Shown piece after piece: positions 17,062 to 25,420 of a DNA stretch of 54,116 bases. Numbering within the stretch: the stretch's first letter is position 1; each line of letters starts with the position of its first letter. This DNA comes from CAYWPG01 sp964460035 (GTDB lineage Bacteria; Pseudomonadota; Gammaproteobacteria; Nitrococcales; AK92): assembly GCA_964460035.1 (NCBI GenBank), contig CAYWPG010000026.1, positions 1 through 54,116 on the forward strand, read 5' to 3'. Position numbers and translations under genes: made by a program. A model generated the notes under the pieces. That model was not told where the DNA came from, searched no databases, and was given only the letters and a program-made list of their open reading frames with translations.

Positions 17062-17334
17062 ATGGCGGACAAATCCAGCGAGTCTCGCACGCGCAGAAGA
17101 TCTCCGCGGCGAGCCAGTTCATCGGACCAGCAGGCGCGTCAATCCCGTGGAGGACGCGGCCGGCAGGATCTTCGTCCCGGACGCCTCTCCCGCGAGGAGA
17201 TCGAGTGGGCACGCGACCTCTGGCTGCATCGCGAGACTCCGGAGGAAATCGCGCATCAGCTCGGCATAGAAGTCGCCGAAGCGGAAGCCTTGGTGGCCAG
17301 CTGGGAAAAGCCCCAGCCGGACGAGGCATCCTGA
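17062..17334 (+). CDS. small basic protein with helix-turn-helix-like C-terminus
   Basis: The 90-aa product has a basic, Ser/Arg-rich, probably disordered N-terminal half. Its helical C-terminal half (REEIEWARDLWLHRETPEEI, then AHQLGIEVAEAEALV) resembles a homeodomain-like helix-turn-helix. A DNA-binding role is possible but not shown. The start is uncertain: ATG 16996 would add 22 residues, and neither start has a strong Shine-Dalgarno. I do not recognise the family by name. Confidence 0.5.
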   Translation: MADKSSESRTRRRSPRRASSSDQQARQSRGGRGRQDLRPGRLSREEIEWARDLWLHRETPEEIAHQLGIEVAEAEALVASWEKPQPDEAS

Positions 17335-17640
17335 CCGCTGCCAAGCCCTCACGGTAGAGGCACCGCACACGTCGATCGCATCGAAGTCGCCCTGCGGGCG
17401 CTCTTCGCCGGTGTCGGTGCCCCACCGTTTCCTTGCGATCGTGCCAGCTGCATAGGTCAAGTCCTCGCTGTCGCGCTGCCGGTACGACGCCCTCCCCCAG
17501 CCGCTAGCTCCCTCCCTCATCGGTTCGTCGCGCAACGCTGTGCGGTATTCTGCTTTCCCGGCACGGTCCGAGCAGGCAGAATAGATTCGGCTCCGCATCT
17601 ACGGGGCCCATAACAAGGCAAGATATCTTGGAGGTTCGCT
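17335..17640. other. 306-bp gap upstream of the acyl-CoA dehydrogenase pair
   Basis: I see no gene here. The last bases contain the GGAGG ribosome site for the GTG at 17641. The promoter of the acyl-CoA dehydrogenase pair should lie in this stretch, but no convincing -35/-10 pair or FadR-like palindrome stands out. Confidence 0.4.
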
Positions 17641-18816
17641 GTGGCTGATCTGGAAAAGTTTCGGCGGGAGACGCGTGCGTGGCTGGAGGAGAACTGTCCC
17701 CAGAGCATGCGCCTTCCGATGGTCGACGAAAGCGACTCGTGCTGGGGCGGCCGCAATTTCAAGTTCAAGAACGAAGACCAGAGACTGTGGCTGGAGCGCA
17801 TGGCCGAACGCGGCTGGACCGCGCCCGAGTGGCCTAAGGAGTACGGCGGCGGCGGCCTTTCCAAAGAAGAAGCGAAAATCCTGCGCGAGGAAATGGCGCG
17901 CATCAACGCTCGCCCCCCTCTGCAGAGCTTCGGTATTTGGATGATTGGCCCCGCGATCCTGAAGTTCGGTTCCGAGGAACTCAAGCGCCAGCACATTCCG
18001 CCCATCGTGCGCGGCGAGATCCGCTGGTGCCAGGGTTACAGCGAGCCGGGCGCCGGCTCCGACCTGGCGGGACTGCAGACCCGCGCCGAGGATAAGGGCG
18101 ATCACTTCATCGTCAACGGTCAGAAGATCTGGACGTCCTACGCCGACAAGGCCGACTGGATGTTCTGCCTGGTCCGCACCGACCCGAACGTGAAGAAGCA
18201 ACTGGGCATCAGCCTGGTGCTGTTCGATATGCAGACTCCCGGCGTGACGGTGCGTCCGATCAAGCTCATTTCCGGCGCCTCGCCTTTCTGCGAGACCTTC
18301 CTGGACAACGTGCGCGTCGAGAAGAACCAGGTGGTGGGCGAGATCAACCAAGGCTGGACCATCGCCAAGTACCTCCTGACCCACGAGCGCGAGATGATCG
18401 GCGGCATGGGCCGCGCCAGCGGCGGCAAGACGCTGAGCCAGCAGGCCATTGAGGTACTGGGCCTGGAAAACGGCCGCCTGCGCGACGACTTTCTGCGGGC
18501 CGATATCGCCCGGCTCGAGATGGATGCTCACGCATTCGCCCTCACCGCCGAGCGCGTGACCGACGAAGCCAAATCCGGCCAAGGCGTGGGCAACACGTCG
18601 GCCATGCTCAAGTACTACGGCACCGAGATCAACAAGCGCAGACACGAACTGTTCATGGCGCTTTACGGCTCGGACGCGATGATCTGGGAAGGGGCGGCCT
18701 GGAACGAGGGCGCGCGGGCAAGGACCTGGCTGCGTTCGAAGGGCAACTCGATCGAGGGCGGTACCACTGAAGTGCAGCTCAACGTGATCGCCAGGAACAT
18801 CCTGGGCCTGGTCTGA
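17641..18816 (+). CDS. acyl-CoA dehydrogenase (first of pair)
   Basis: The 391-aa flavoenzyme oxidises an acyl-CoA at the alpha-beta bond, using FAD. The ACAD fold signs are WCQGYSEPGAGSDLAGLQ (FAD/substrate loop), VNGQKIWTSYADKADW and the C-terminal SIEGGTTEVQLNVIARNIL, the usual flavin-contacting end. The start is GTG 17641 with GGAGG six bases upstream. A second, divergent ACAD follows 55 bp downstream, as in heterotetrameric ACADs of steroid and branched-chain acid degradation, where one subunit carries the catalytic base. The substrate is unknown. Confidence 0.93.
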   Translation: MADLEKFRRETRAWLEENCPQSMRLPMVDESDSCWGGRNFKFKNEDQRLWLERMAERGWTAPEWPKEYGGGGLSKEEAKILREEMARINARPPLQSFGIWMIGPAILKFGSEELKRQHIPPIVRGEIRWCQGYSEPGAGSDLAGLQTRAEDKGDHFIVNGQKIWTSYADKADWMFCLVRTDPNVKKQLGISLVLFDMQTPGVTVRPIKLISGASPFCETFLDNVRVEKNQVVGEINQGWTIAKYLLTHEREMIGGMGRASGGKTLSQQAIEVLGLENGRLRDDFLRADIARLEMDAHAFALTAERVTDEAKSGQGVGNTSAMLKYYGTEINKRRHELFMALYGSDAMIWEGAAWNEGARARTWLRSKGNSIEGGTTEVQLNVIARNILGLV

Positions 18817-18871
18817 CGGCGGGCGAAACCGCTGCCGCCGTCCGTACATAACCCAATTACAGGAACGAACA

Positions 18872-20014
18872 ATGGCATTTCTGGTACTGAACGACGAGCA
18901 AAAGATGCTGAAGGAGTCCGCTCAGGGCTTCCTTCAGGAAAAGGCCCCGGTCAAGCAGCTGCGCGAGCTGCGCGACAGCCGCGACGAAACCGGTTTCTCC
19001 CGCCAACTCTGGCAGGAGATGGTCGAGATGGGCTTTGCCGGCACGCTGATTCCCGAGGCCTTCGGCGGCGCCGAATTCGGCCATGTGGGCATGGGGCAGA
19101 TCAGCGAGCAGACCGGGCGTACGCTATCCGCATCGCCGCTGTTCGCGACCGGCATCCTCGGCGTCTCTGCACTGACACTGGCTGGTAACGAACAACAGCA
19201 GCAGGAGATCCTCCCGGCCATCGCCGAAGGCCGCCTGCTCACCGCCCTGGCCGTGGACGAGGCCATGCGGCACGAGCCCAACAGGGTCGAAACCCACGCC
19301 GAGAAGAACGGCAACGGGTTCGTGGTAAACGGTCGCAAGGCCTACGTGGTCGACGGTCATGTGGCCGATAAGCTGATCGTCTCAGTGCGCACCTCCGGGG
19401 ACGCCACCGATAAGCAGGGCATCACGCTGCTGCTGATCGACCGCACGGCCCCCGGTGTCGAGGTCGAGCGCACCATCATGGTGGACAGCCGCAACTCGGC
19501 GATCGTCCGCTTCAACAACGTGCAGGTTAGCAGCGACGCCGTGCTGGGTACGGTCGACGGCGGCTATCCCACGCTGGAACGCTTGCTGGACATCGGCAAT
19601 GTGCACTTGGCCGCCGAGTTGCTCGGCATTTCGCAGGAGGTGTTCGAGCGCACCTTGCAGTACCTCAAAGAGCGCAAGCAGTTCGGTGTGACCATCGGCT
19701 CGTTCCAGGCGCTGCAGCACCGAGCAGCGCACCTGTGGAGCGAGATCGAGGTGCTCAAGTCCGTGGTGCTGCGAGCCCTGCAGCTGCTGGACGAGGGCAG
19801 CGAGAAGATCCCTGTGCTGGCCAGCCTGGCCAAGGCCAAGGCCTGCCAGACGGCGGAGCTCGCGACCAATGAAGGCGTGCAGATGCACGGCGGCATCGGC
19901 ATGACTGACGAGTTTGATATCGGCTTCTTCTTGAAGCGCGCGCGCCCGATCCAGCAGCTGTTCGGCGACGACCGCTTCCACGGCAGCCGTTACGCCAGCT
20001 TGCACGGCTATTGA
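18872..20014 (+). CDS. acyl-CoA dehydrogenase (second of pair)
   Basis: This 380-aa ACAD-family protein has the N-terminal helical domain (FLVLNDEQKMLKESAQGFL), a beta domain with NGRKAYVVDGHVADKLIV, and the C-terminal helical domain with QMHGGIGMTDEFDIGFFLKR. It is shorter and diverged from its upstream neighbour, and lacks the EG(T/S)xEIQ-type end seen there. This fits a partner subunit of a heteromeric acyl-CoA dehydrogenase. AGGA precedes ATG 18872. The two genes are almost certainly co-transcribed. Confidence 0.92.
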   Translation: MAFLVLNDEQKMLKESAQGFLQEKAPVKQLRELRDSRDETGFSRQLWQEMVEMGFAGTLIPEAFGGAEFGHVGMGQISEQTGRTLSASPLFATGILGVSALTLAGNEQQQQEILPAIAEGRLLTALAVDEAMRHEPNRVETHAEKNGNGFVVNGRKAYVVDGHVADKLIVSVRTSGDATDKQGITLLLIDRTAPGVEVERTIMVDSRNSAIVRFNNVQVSSDAVLGTVDGGYPTLERLLDIGNVHLAAELLGISQEVFERTLQYLKERKQFGVTIGSFQALQHRAAHLWSEIEVLKSVVLRALQLLDEGSEKIPVLASLAKAKACQTAELATNEGVQMHGGIGMTDEFDIGFFLKRARPIQQLFGDDRFHGSRYASLHGY

Positions 20015-20030
20015 TGGCCCTGCGCCCGCA

Positions 20031-20080
20031 GCGCCCGAGCTACCGGCCGAGCCGCAAGGTCCGGCCGGCGGCTCGGGCGC
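20031..20080 (+). terminator. compound hairpin after the acyl-CoA dehydrogenase pair
   Basis: A perfect 10-bp outer stem (GCGCCCGAGC at 20031-20040, GCTCGGGCGC at 20071-20080) encloses an inner CCGGCC/GGCCGG stem. It starts 16 bases after the stop codon. There is no adjacent T-tract, though TTTT occurs some ten bases later. It is a probable transcript 3'-end structure. Confidence 0.5.
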
Positions 20081-20143
20081 CGTCGCATGTTTTATCCCCG
20101 CAGCCCAGCCCGTAGCTCATCTACAACTAAGGAGAACCATACG

Positions 20144-20695
20144 ATGACCACGCCGCTGCAAAGCATCCCGCTCAAGACCATAACCGGCGACGATACCAAC
20201 CTCGGCGCCTACGCAGGCAAAGTCCTGCTCATCGTCAACGTCGCCTCCAAGTGCGGCCTGACCCCTCAGTACGAAGGACTGGAAAAGCTCTACGAGCAGT
20301 ATCGCGACCGCGGCTTGGTCGTCCTGGGCTTCCCCGCCAACGACTTCGGCGCGCAGGAGCCGGGGAGCAACGAGGAGATTCAGACGTTCTGTCAGACCAA
20401 CTACAACGTGCAGTTCCCCATGTTCGCCAAGATCGCGGTCACTGGCGAGCAGCAGCATCCTCTGTACAGCGCTCTGATCGCCGCACAGCCGCGAGCGACC
20501 AATAAGCCGGACAGCGATTTCCGCGCGAAACTGGCCAGCTACGGCATACAGCCCAAGCATGAATCCGATGTGCTGTGGAACTTCGAAAAGTTCCTGGTCA
20601 ACCGCAAGGGCGAGGTGGTGGCACGCTTTGCGCCCGACATTACTCCCAACGATCCGCTGATCGTCGAGGCTGTAGAGCGCGAACTCGCCGCCTAG
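20144..20695 (+). CDS. glutathione peroxidase family thiol peroxidase
   Basis: The 183-aa thioredoxin-fold enzyme reduces hydroperoxides, using glutathione or thioredoxin. The catalytic tetrad is complete with cysteine in place of selenocysteine: Cys37 (NVASKCGLTPQYEGL), Gln71 (NDFGAQEPG), and Trp145-Asn146 (LWNFEKFLV). The start at ATG 20144 follows AAGGAG. Bacterial cysteine GPx proteins often prefer thioredoxin and lipid peroxides. With ahpCF nearby this is the second peroxidase in the window. Confidence 0.94.
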   Translation: MTTPLQSIPLKTITGDDTNLGAYAGKVLLIVNVASKCGLTPQYEGLEKLYEQYRDRGLVVLGFPANDFGAQEPGSNEEIQTFCQTNYNVQFPMFAKIAVTGEQQHPLYSALIAAQPRATNKPDSDFRAKLASYGIQPKHESDVLWNFEKFLVNRKGEVVARFAPDITPNDPLIVEAVERELAA

Positions 20696-20709
20696 CCACC
20701 GGCCTGTGC

Positions 20710-20737
20710 GCGCGCCGCAGGTTGCCTGGCGGCGCGC
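20710..20737 (+). terminator. GC-rich hairpin after the glutathione peroxidase gene
   Basis: A 9-bp perfect stem (GCGCGCCGC / GCGGCGCGC) with a further CAGG/CCTG pairing inside lies 15 bases after the stop codon. A second G/C palindrome follows at 20768-20786. Neither has a T-tract. It is a probable 3'-end structure. Confidence 0.5.
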
Positions 20738-20938
20738 TCCGCTTGCCGCTCCCAACGGCAGCGGCCGCCGGGGGCTGCAGCCCCGGACTCGTGCTGAGCA
20801 AGCCTCATGCAGTATGCTCTAACATGCTCATTTAGAGCCTATTAATCCGATCCGCCAGAAATAAGGCGGCAGAAGACTCTATCGCTACTCGAGAAACACG
20901 TGCGAGCCGGCCGCAACCGGCCCCTCAGGAGCATCCCG

Positions 20939-21763
20939 ATGACCGATGCGCTGTTTATTCGCGACGGCGACCTGTTTCTGCCCACCCAGGCAGCCGGCGG
21001 CCCCTGGAGTCCTAAGCATTTGCACGGCGGCGCCCCCATGGGCCTGCTCACCTCCGTCCTCGAGGCGACCATGGCCGGCAGCGGCTTACGCCTAGCACGG
21101 CTTACCGTGGATTTGCTGCGCCCTGTCCCCAAAGAGCCACTAAGCGTGCAGACCGAGGTGGTAAAACCGGGCCGCCGGCTGCAATTGATGCAGGCTTCCA
21201 TTCATGCCAATGGGGTCGAAGTCGCCCGCGCAAGCGCTCTGTACCTGGAACGGGTGCAAGTCGAGGTGCCGGAGTATGGGCGTTTCGGACAGACCACACT
21301 GCCACCGCTGGACGACAGCCGGGTAGGCACCCTAATGGATATCAGCAGCCGCCGTCGCAGCGGCACCCGCCTGCCGCCTCCCGGCCTGCATTCGACGGTG
21401 CAGGGCAGTCTGATCGACGGAGTACGCGGTCGCGGCTTCGGTCAGATGTGGATGCGACTGCCGATACCGGTAATAGCCGGCGAGCCCTGCCCACACCTGG
21501 TACAGGCGGCCACCCTCTCCGACTTCGGCAATGGCGTCGCGCAGCTTCGCATTGCCGAGGACACCGGTTGCATCAATACCGACGTGACACTGTACCTGCA
21601 TCGCGAGCCCGTCGCCGAGTGGATAGGACTGGATGCCCGCAGCCGCATGCAGGACAACGGGAACGGTTTGGTAGAAACCGTGCTGTTCGATCGCGATGGT
21701 CCATTCGGCCATGTCTTGCAGGCCACGGTGGCGATGAAGGTGTATAGCGGCGCAAGCGCCTGA
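20939..21763 (+). CDS. acyl-CoA thioesterase, double hotdog (TesB-like)
   Basis: The 274-aa protein has the layout of a thioesterase-like double-hotdog protein: WSPKHLHGGAPMGLLTSVLE in the N-terminal half with the usual HGG, then LTVDLLRPVPKEPLSV, and a second fold with DGVRGRGFGQMWMRL. Such proteins hydrolyse acyl-CoA, fitting the neighbouring acyl-CoA dehydrogenases. The start is ATG 20939 with AGGAG upstream. The substrate range cannot be told. Confidence 0.8.
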   Translation: MTDALFIRDGDLFLPTQAAGGPWSPKHLHGGAPMGLLTSVLEATMAGSGLRLARLTVDLLRPVPKEPLSVQTEVVKPGRRLQLMQASIHANGVEVARASALYLERVQVEVPEYGRFGQTTLPPLDDSRVGTLMDISSRRRSGTRLPPPGLHSTVQGSLIDGVRGRGFGQMWMRLPIPVIAGEPCPHLVQAATLSDFGNGVAQLRIAEDTGCINTDVTLYLHREPVAEWIGLDARSRMQDNGNGLVETVLFDRDGPFGHVLQATVAMKVYSGASA

Positions 21764-21783
21764 ACCTAACCCCCCCTTGCGCG

Positions 21784-21800
21784 GCGCCGCTTAGCGGCGC
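21784..21800. terminator. hairpin between convergent thioesterase and MFS genes
   Basis: A 7-bp stem GCGCCGC / GCGGCGC with loop TTA occupies the 54-bp gap between two convergent stop codons. There is no clear T-tract on either strand, so its activity is uncertain. Confidence 0.4.
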
Positions 21801-21817
21801 TTGCATGCCCCAGCGCT

Positions 21818-23065
21818 TCAGGCTTGCCTTGATCGCGGGGCACGCAAGCGCGGGTGCAACAGCACGAGCAGCAGCACTCCCGTTGACAGGGCCAGACTCA
21901 GCATATAGGGAGCTCGCGGCATCAGGCTGTACAGCGTCATGCCTACGAACGGCGCCAGCATGACGCCCATGGCGCCGGTAACGTTCATAACCCCTGCCAC
22001 GGCGCCTTGCTGATCGGCACCGACCGCTAACGACGCGCCGGCTACCGAGCCTGGACGAATCAGCCCGAAGGAAAAGCCCAGCAGCACCAAGGCGCTGAAC
22101 AGCGCGACGTAACTGATGACGAACACCAGCAGCGAGAAGCACGCAATACCGCAGACAGCGCCCATGATCATCATGGCGCGTGGCGAGGGGCGCAGAATGC
22201 GAATGACGACCAGCTGGCAGAACAACCCGGCACAGGCAGAGCCCATCAATGCCGCCCCGACCATGCGCGCTGCCTGCGGCACGCTGGCACCCAGCACATC
22301 GATGGCGTAAAACCCTGCCGTCTGCATGGTCGTCGCCTGACAGACCCCCATGGCGACACCGGCGATGAGAAACGGCAGAATGCGCGCATCGAGCAAGCTG
22401 ATCCGCTCGACCGGACCTTTCAGCGTGTGCTTCACCTCGTCGGCGGGCAGCATGAAACGCAGAGCGATAACGCTGATCAGGGCCAGCGCGGAGATGCCCC
22501 AGAAAGGCATGGTCATACTCACCAGCAGCAGCAGCGATACCACGCCAGGCCCCAGCGTGGTGCCTAGGGCCATCCCTGCCTGCAGCAAAGCGATCTGGCG
22601 GGGACGCTCGACGGCCGTGGTGCGGTCGGCGACAAACGCCTGCGCGGCCGGCACCGTTGCCGAGCCGAACAAGCCGAATACCGTGCGCGAAGCGATCATC
22701 ATGATGTAGGCGGGCAGCAACCCGAGCCAGCCGGCCAAGCTTGCGTGCACCGAGAGACCGAACGCCGCCATCGATACCGTATAGCCCGTGATGCCGATCA
22801 AGATCACCGGCCGCCGTCCCCGAACATCGCTATAGCGTCCCCAGAACGGGCTGGACAGAATCCAGGCTACCGCGGAAATAGCGAAAATGGAGCCGACCTG
22901 GAACTCCGACAGTCCCATCTCCCGCGCCAGCGGGGGCAGCACGGCAAAGGTCAGGGTCTGCCCCATGCCGATGCTGATCAAGCAAGCGAACAACAATAGC
23001 GTATACCGTCTGGAATCCGGAGCAGACGGCGTCGAAGCGGGTGGTGGTACGGCAAGCGGTTTCAC
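21818..23065 (-). CDS. major facilitator superfamily transporter
   Basis: The 415-aa protein has about twelve hydrophobic helices. The cytoplasmic loop 2-3 motif reads GRYSDVRGRRPVI, the hallmark of MFS, and a proton-antiporter-like GPGVVSLLLLV segment occurs in the fifth helix. This suggests drug or metabolite efflux (DHA1-like). The start is the GTG complementary to 23063-23065; the ribosome site is weak. It is divergent from the CDF transporter. Confidence 0.87.
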   Translation of the reverse strand: MKPLAVPPPASTPSAPDSRRYTLLLFACLISIGMGQTLTFAVLPPLAREMGLSEFQVGSIFAISAVAWILSSPFWGRYSDVRGRRPVILIGITGYTVSMAAFGLSVHASLAGWLGLLPAYIMMIASRTVFGLFGSATVPAAQAFVADRTTAVERPRQIALLQAGMALGTTLGPGVVSLLLLVSMTMPFWGISALALISVIALRFMLPADEVKHTLKGPVERISLLDARILPFLIAGVAMGVCQATTMQTAGFYAIDVLGASVPQAARMVGAALMGSACAGLFCQLVVIRILRPSPRAMMIMGAVCGIACFSLLVFVISYVALFSALVLLGFSFGLIRPGSVAGASLAVGADQQGAVAGVMNVTGAMGVMLAPFVGMTLYSLMPRAPYMLSLALSTGVLLLVLLHPRLRAPRSRQA

Positions 23066-23239
23066 GTAAGCATCTTATCAGAAGCTTCTTCTTCTCCAAG
23101 CGGTCTGCCGCGCCTTGCGTCGGTTACTCCCCAGCGTGGCTGGAGACACCCACGGCCAAGCCGGGCTAGAATGAGTTCATTGCCCACCGGGCACGGTATG
23201 CACCTCCGTGCCCGACGACCCTGCCGAGCCGATATGCCC

Positions 23240-24448
23240 ATGACTGCCGCTTCCTTCGCGCACGACGCCCAAGCGAAAACCCGAGTCACCCTCCTAGGCG
23301 CTGTCATCAACCTGTTACTGGCCGCAGGCAAAGCCGCGGTTGGCGTGCTGGGCCAATCGCAGGCCCTGGTGGCCGACGCGGTCCACTCCCTCTCCGATCT
23401 CGTCAGCGACGTTCTGGTGCTCGTAGCGTCGCGGCTGGGCAGCCGCGACGCCGACAGCGATCATCCGTATGGCCATGCGCGTTTCGAAACCGTGGCGACC
23501 GTTGCTATCGGGCTGTTGCTGCTCGCCGCCGCGGCCGGCTTCGTCTATGACGCCATAATGCGGCTCATGAATCCGCAGCGGCTGCTGATACCCGACTGGA
23601 TCGTGCTACCCGCAGCGCTGCTTTCGGTAGCCTCCAAAGAGGGCCTTTACCGTTACACCTTACAGGTCGCTCGCCGCGTGCGTTCGCCTCTCATAGAAGC
23701 CAACGCCTGGCATCACCGCTCGGATGCGCTCTCCTCGGCAGTGGTGATCGTAGGTGTGGCCGGTGCTTTGGCAGGCGTAGTCTGGTTCGATGCATTGGCA
23801 ACCATCATCGTAGCGGTAATGGTGGGCGCGGTGGGTGGCCGTTTCGTCGGGCAGGCGCTCAGAGAACTGGTGGATGCCGGGGCGGACGCCGATCAGCTGG
23901 AAGTCTTGCGGCAGACAATCGAAAGCGTGCCCGGCGTACTCGCGCACCACGAGCTGCGCACCCGTTTGATGGGCGGTCAGGTGCTGGTCGATGTGCACAT
24001 TCTGGTCGACCGGTGGCTGAGCGTTTCGGAAGGACATCGGATCGCCGAAGAAGTCCGCTATCGGCTGTTGCAACACGTCCCCTCGACCATGAGCGTACTG
24101 GTTCATGTGGATGTGGAGGAGCATGGAAGCGACCCCAGCAGGTACCAGCGACTGCCCTTGCGCGAAACCGTGCTGCGCGAACTGCACAAGGCTTGGGAAG
24201 ACGTGCAGGATCTGCCAACGCCGCAGCGAGTAGTGCTGCACTACCACGGGGAACGACTCACGGTGGAACTGGTGCTCCCCATGGAGGCCTTGCCGGGAGG
24301 CGACCCCGACGCGCTGGCCCGGCGGCTGGAGAGCGCGGCCTCGGGCCTGGCGTATCTGGAGAAGGTCATAGTGCTGGCAGGCGGACCGCTACCCGCCGCT
24401 GAGCCGTCACAACATGTAGATCAGCAGTCCGACGCTGGTAACGCCTAG
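23240..24448 (+). CDS. cation diffusion facilitator transporter with extra C-terminal domain
   Basis: This 402-aa protein should export divalent metals (Zn, Fe, Mn, Co or Ni) by proton antiport. Metal-site motifs are ADAVHSLSDLVSD in helix 2 and NAWHHRSDALSS in helix 5, the HxxxD pairs of FieF/MamB-like CDFs, plus HPYGHARFETVA in the loop. The standard cytoplasmic ferredoxin-like domain ends near residue 295. About 100 further residues follow (RVVLHYHGERLTVELVLPM and VEKVIVL-like strands), probably a second ferredoxin-like fold. I start at ATG 23240; ATG 23234 is equally possible. The last 42 bases overlap the convergent neighbour. Confidence 0.9.
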   Translation: MTAASFAHDAQAKTRVTLLGAVINLLLAAGKAAVGVLGQSQALVADAVHSLSDLVSDVLVLVASRLGSRDADSDHPYGHARFETVATVAIGLLLLAAAAGFVYDAIMRLMNPQRLLIPDWIVLPAALLSVASKEGLYRYTLQVARRVRSPLIEANAWHHRSDALSSAVVIVGVAGALAGVVWFDALATIIVAVMVGAVGGRFVGQALRELVDAGADADQLEVLRQTIESVPGVLAHHELRTRLMGGQVLVDVHILVDRWLSVSEGHRIAEEVRYRLLQHVPSTMSVLVHVDVEEHGSDPSRYQRLPLRETVLRELHKAWEDVQDLPTPQRVVLHYHGERLTVELVLPMEALPGGDPDALARRLESAASGLAYLEKVIVLAGGPLPAAEPSQHVDQQSDAGNA

Positions 24449-24748
24449 CACCGCGCACGCCGCAAGCGCGACATGCACTCGCCATCGCAGCGCCTCTACC
24501 GCGGCGATCAGGGCTTCGTTCTGCTGCGCAAGCGCCGCCACCAGCTTGGCGGTTTCCGTTTGCTGGGTGTCCAGCTCGGCAATCTCGCTTTCCAGCCGCT
24601 CCAGCCGCTGCTGCAGATCCTCTACGGGGGCGGACTCGCCCTGCCGTTCCTCACCGCCGAGCAACGCACGCGCGCCCTGTACGATCGCCGGCGCCGCCTG
24701 AAGCACCTGCGGCCAGGGAACCGCCTTAAACGCCGTAAGCCAGCTCAC
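24407..24748 (-). CDS. small coiled-coil, tail-anchored membrane protein
   Basis: The 113-aa product starts at the GTG complementary to 24746-24748, with GGGGAGG five bases upstream; a GTG at 24754 adds two residues. A hydrophilic N-terminal region is followed by a coiled coil of about 45 residues (LQQRLERLESEIAELDTQQT and onward) and one C-terminal transmembrane helix (ALAACAVLGVTSVGLLIYML). No family is recognised. The 3' end overlaps the end of the convergent CDF gene by 42 bp. Confidence 0.62.
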   Translation of the reverse strand: MSWLTAFKAVPWPQVLQAAPAIVQGARALLGGEERQGESAPVEDLQQRLERLESEIAELDTQQTETAKLVAALAQQNEALIAAVEALRWRVHVALAACAVLGVTSVGLLIYML

Positions 24749-24971
24749 CGTCACCTCCCCATCGCGTACCGTGACGGCAATATTAGGGCTCGTTCACATT
24801 TTGGTTCGTGCTGGCGTTGGCACTGCTTATCATCACCGCAAGGCATACCAAGCAAAGCTTTGGATACCTCGCGACAGCCTCGACCGGCGGGCGCCCCCTA
24901 ACAGGCCGTTAGCGACTCTAATGCGGCGCGCGATCTCGGTCATGCCCCAGGGCGCCGGACATCATCGCACC

Positions 24972-25253
24972 CTACCAGTGCGTCCCGCCGCCCCCTCTGC
25001 CGCCAGCGGGCCGACGCGCCTCCGCTTGATTGATGCGTAGCGCCCGCCCGCCCATTGACGTGCCGTTCAACCCGCGGATTGCCTCATCGGCGTCGTCGTC
25101 GCTCATCGTCACAAACCCGAAACCGCGCGGACGCCCAGTATCGCGGTCGGTCATCAAACGTACGTCATGCACCGCGCCGTAACCGGCGAAGAGATTGCGC
25201 ACTTCGTCCTCAGTAGCACTGAAGGGGAGATTTCCTACGTAAATCGACTTCAT
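24972..25253 (-). CDS. RNA-binding protein with single RRM
   Basis: The 93-aa protein is essentially one RNA recognition motif. RNP2 is IYVGNL (residues 4-9) and RNP1 is RGFGFVTM in mid-sequence. A short Arg/Gly tail (RRPAGGRGGGGTHW) follows. Such glycine-tailed RRM proteins in proteobacteria and cyanobacteria are often cold- or stress-induced and act as RNA chaperones. The start is the ATG complementary to 25251-25253; GAGAGG lies rather far upstream. Confidence 0.9.
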   Translation of the reverse strand: MKSIYVGNLPFSATEDEVRNLFAGYGAVHDVRLMTDRDTGRPRGFGFVTMSDDDADEAIRGLNGTSMGGRALRINQAEARRPAGGRGGGGTHW

Positions 25254-25392
25254 GGTCTCGCTTGTCGCCTCTCTAACCGCCAACGGCCACCAACGCTCGG
25301 CCGCGGCTAGTACCAGCGTTTGGGCCATAGCCGGATAACCACAAGCGAAGAACAACAAGCAAGAAGGGCTGCCAGCCCCTCAGGAAGCGACT

Positions 25393-25413
25393 GCGCTCGC
25401 GGCAAGCGAGCGC
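25393..25413. terminator. hairpin downstream of telA
   Basis: GCGCTCGC (25393-25400) pairs with GCGAGCGC (25406-25413) across GGCAA. It lies just past the telA stop codon on the minus strand. There is no T-run, so the assignment as a terminator is weak. Confidence 0.35.
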
Positions 25414-25420
25414 TTCGGTT

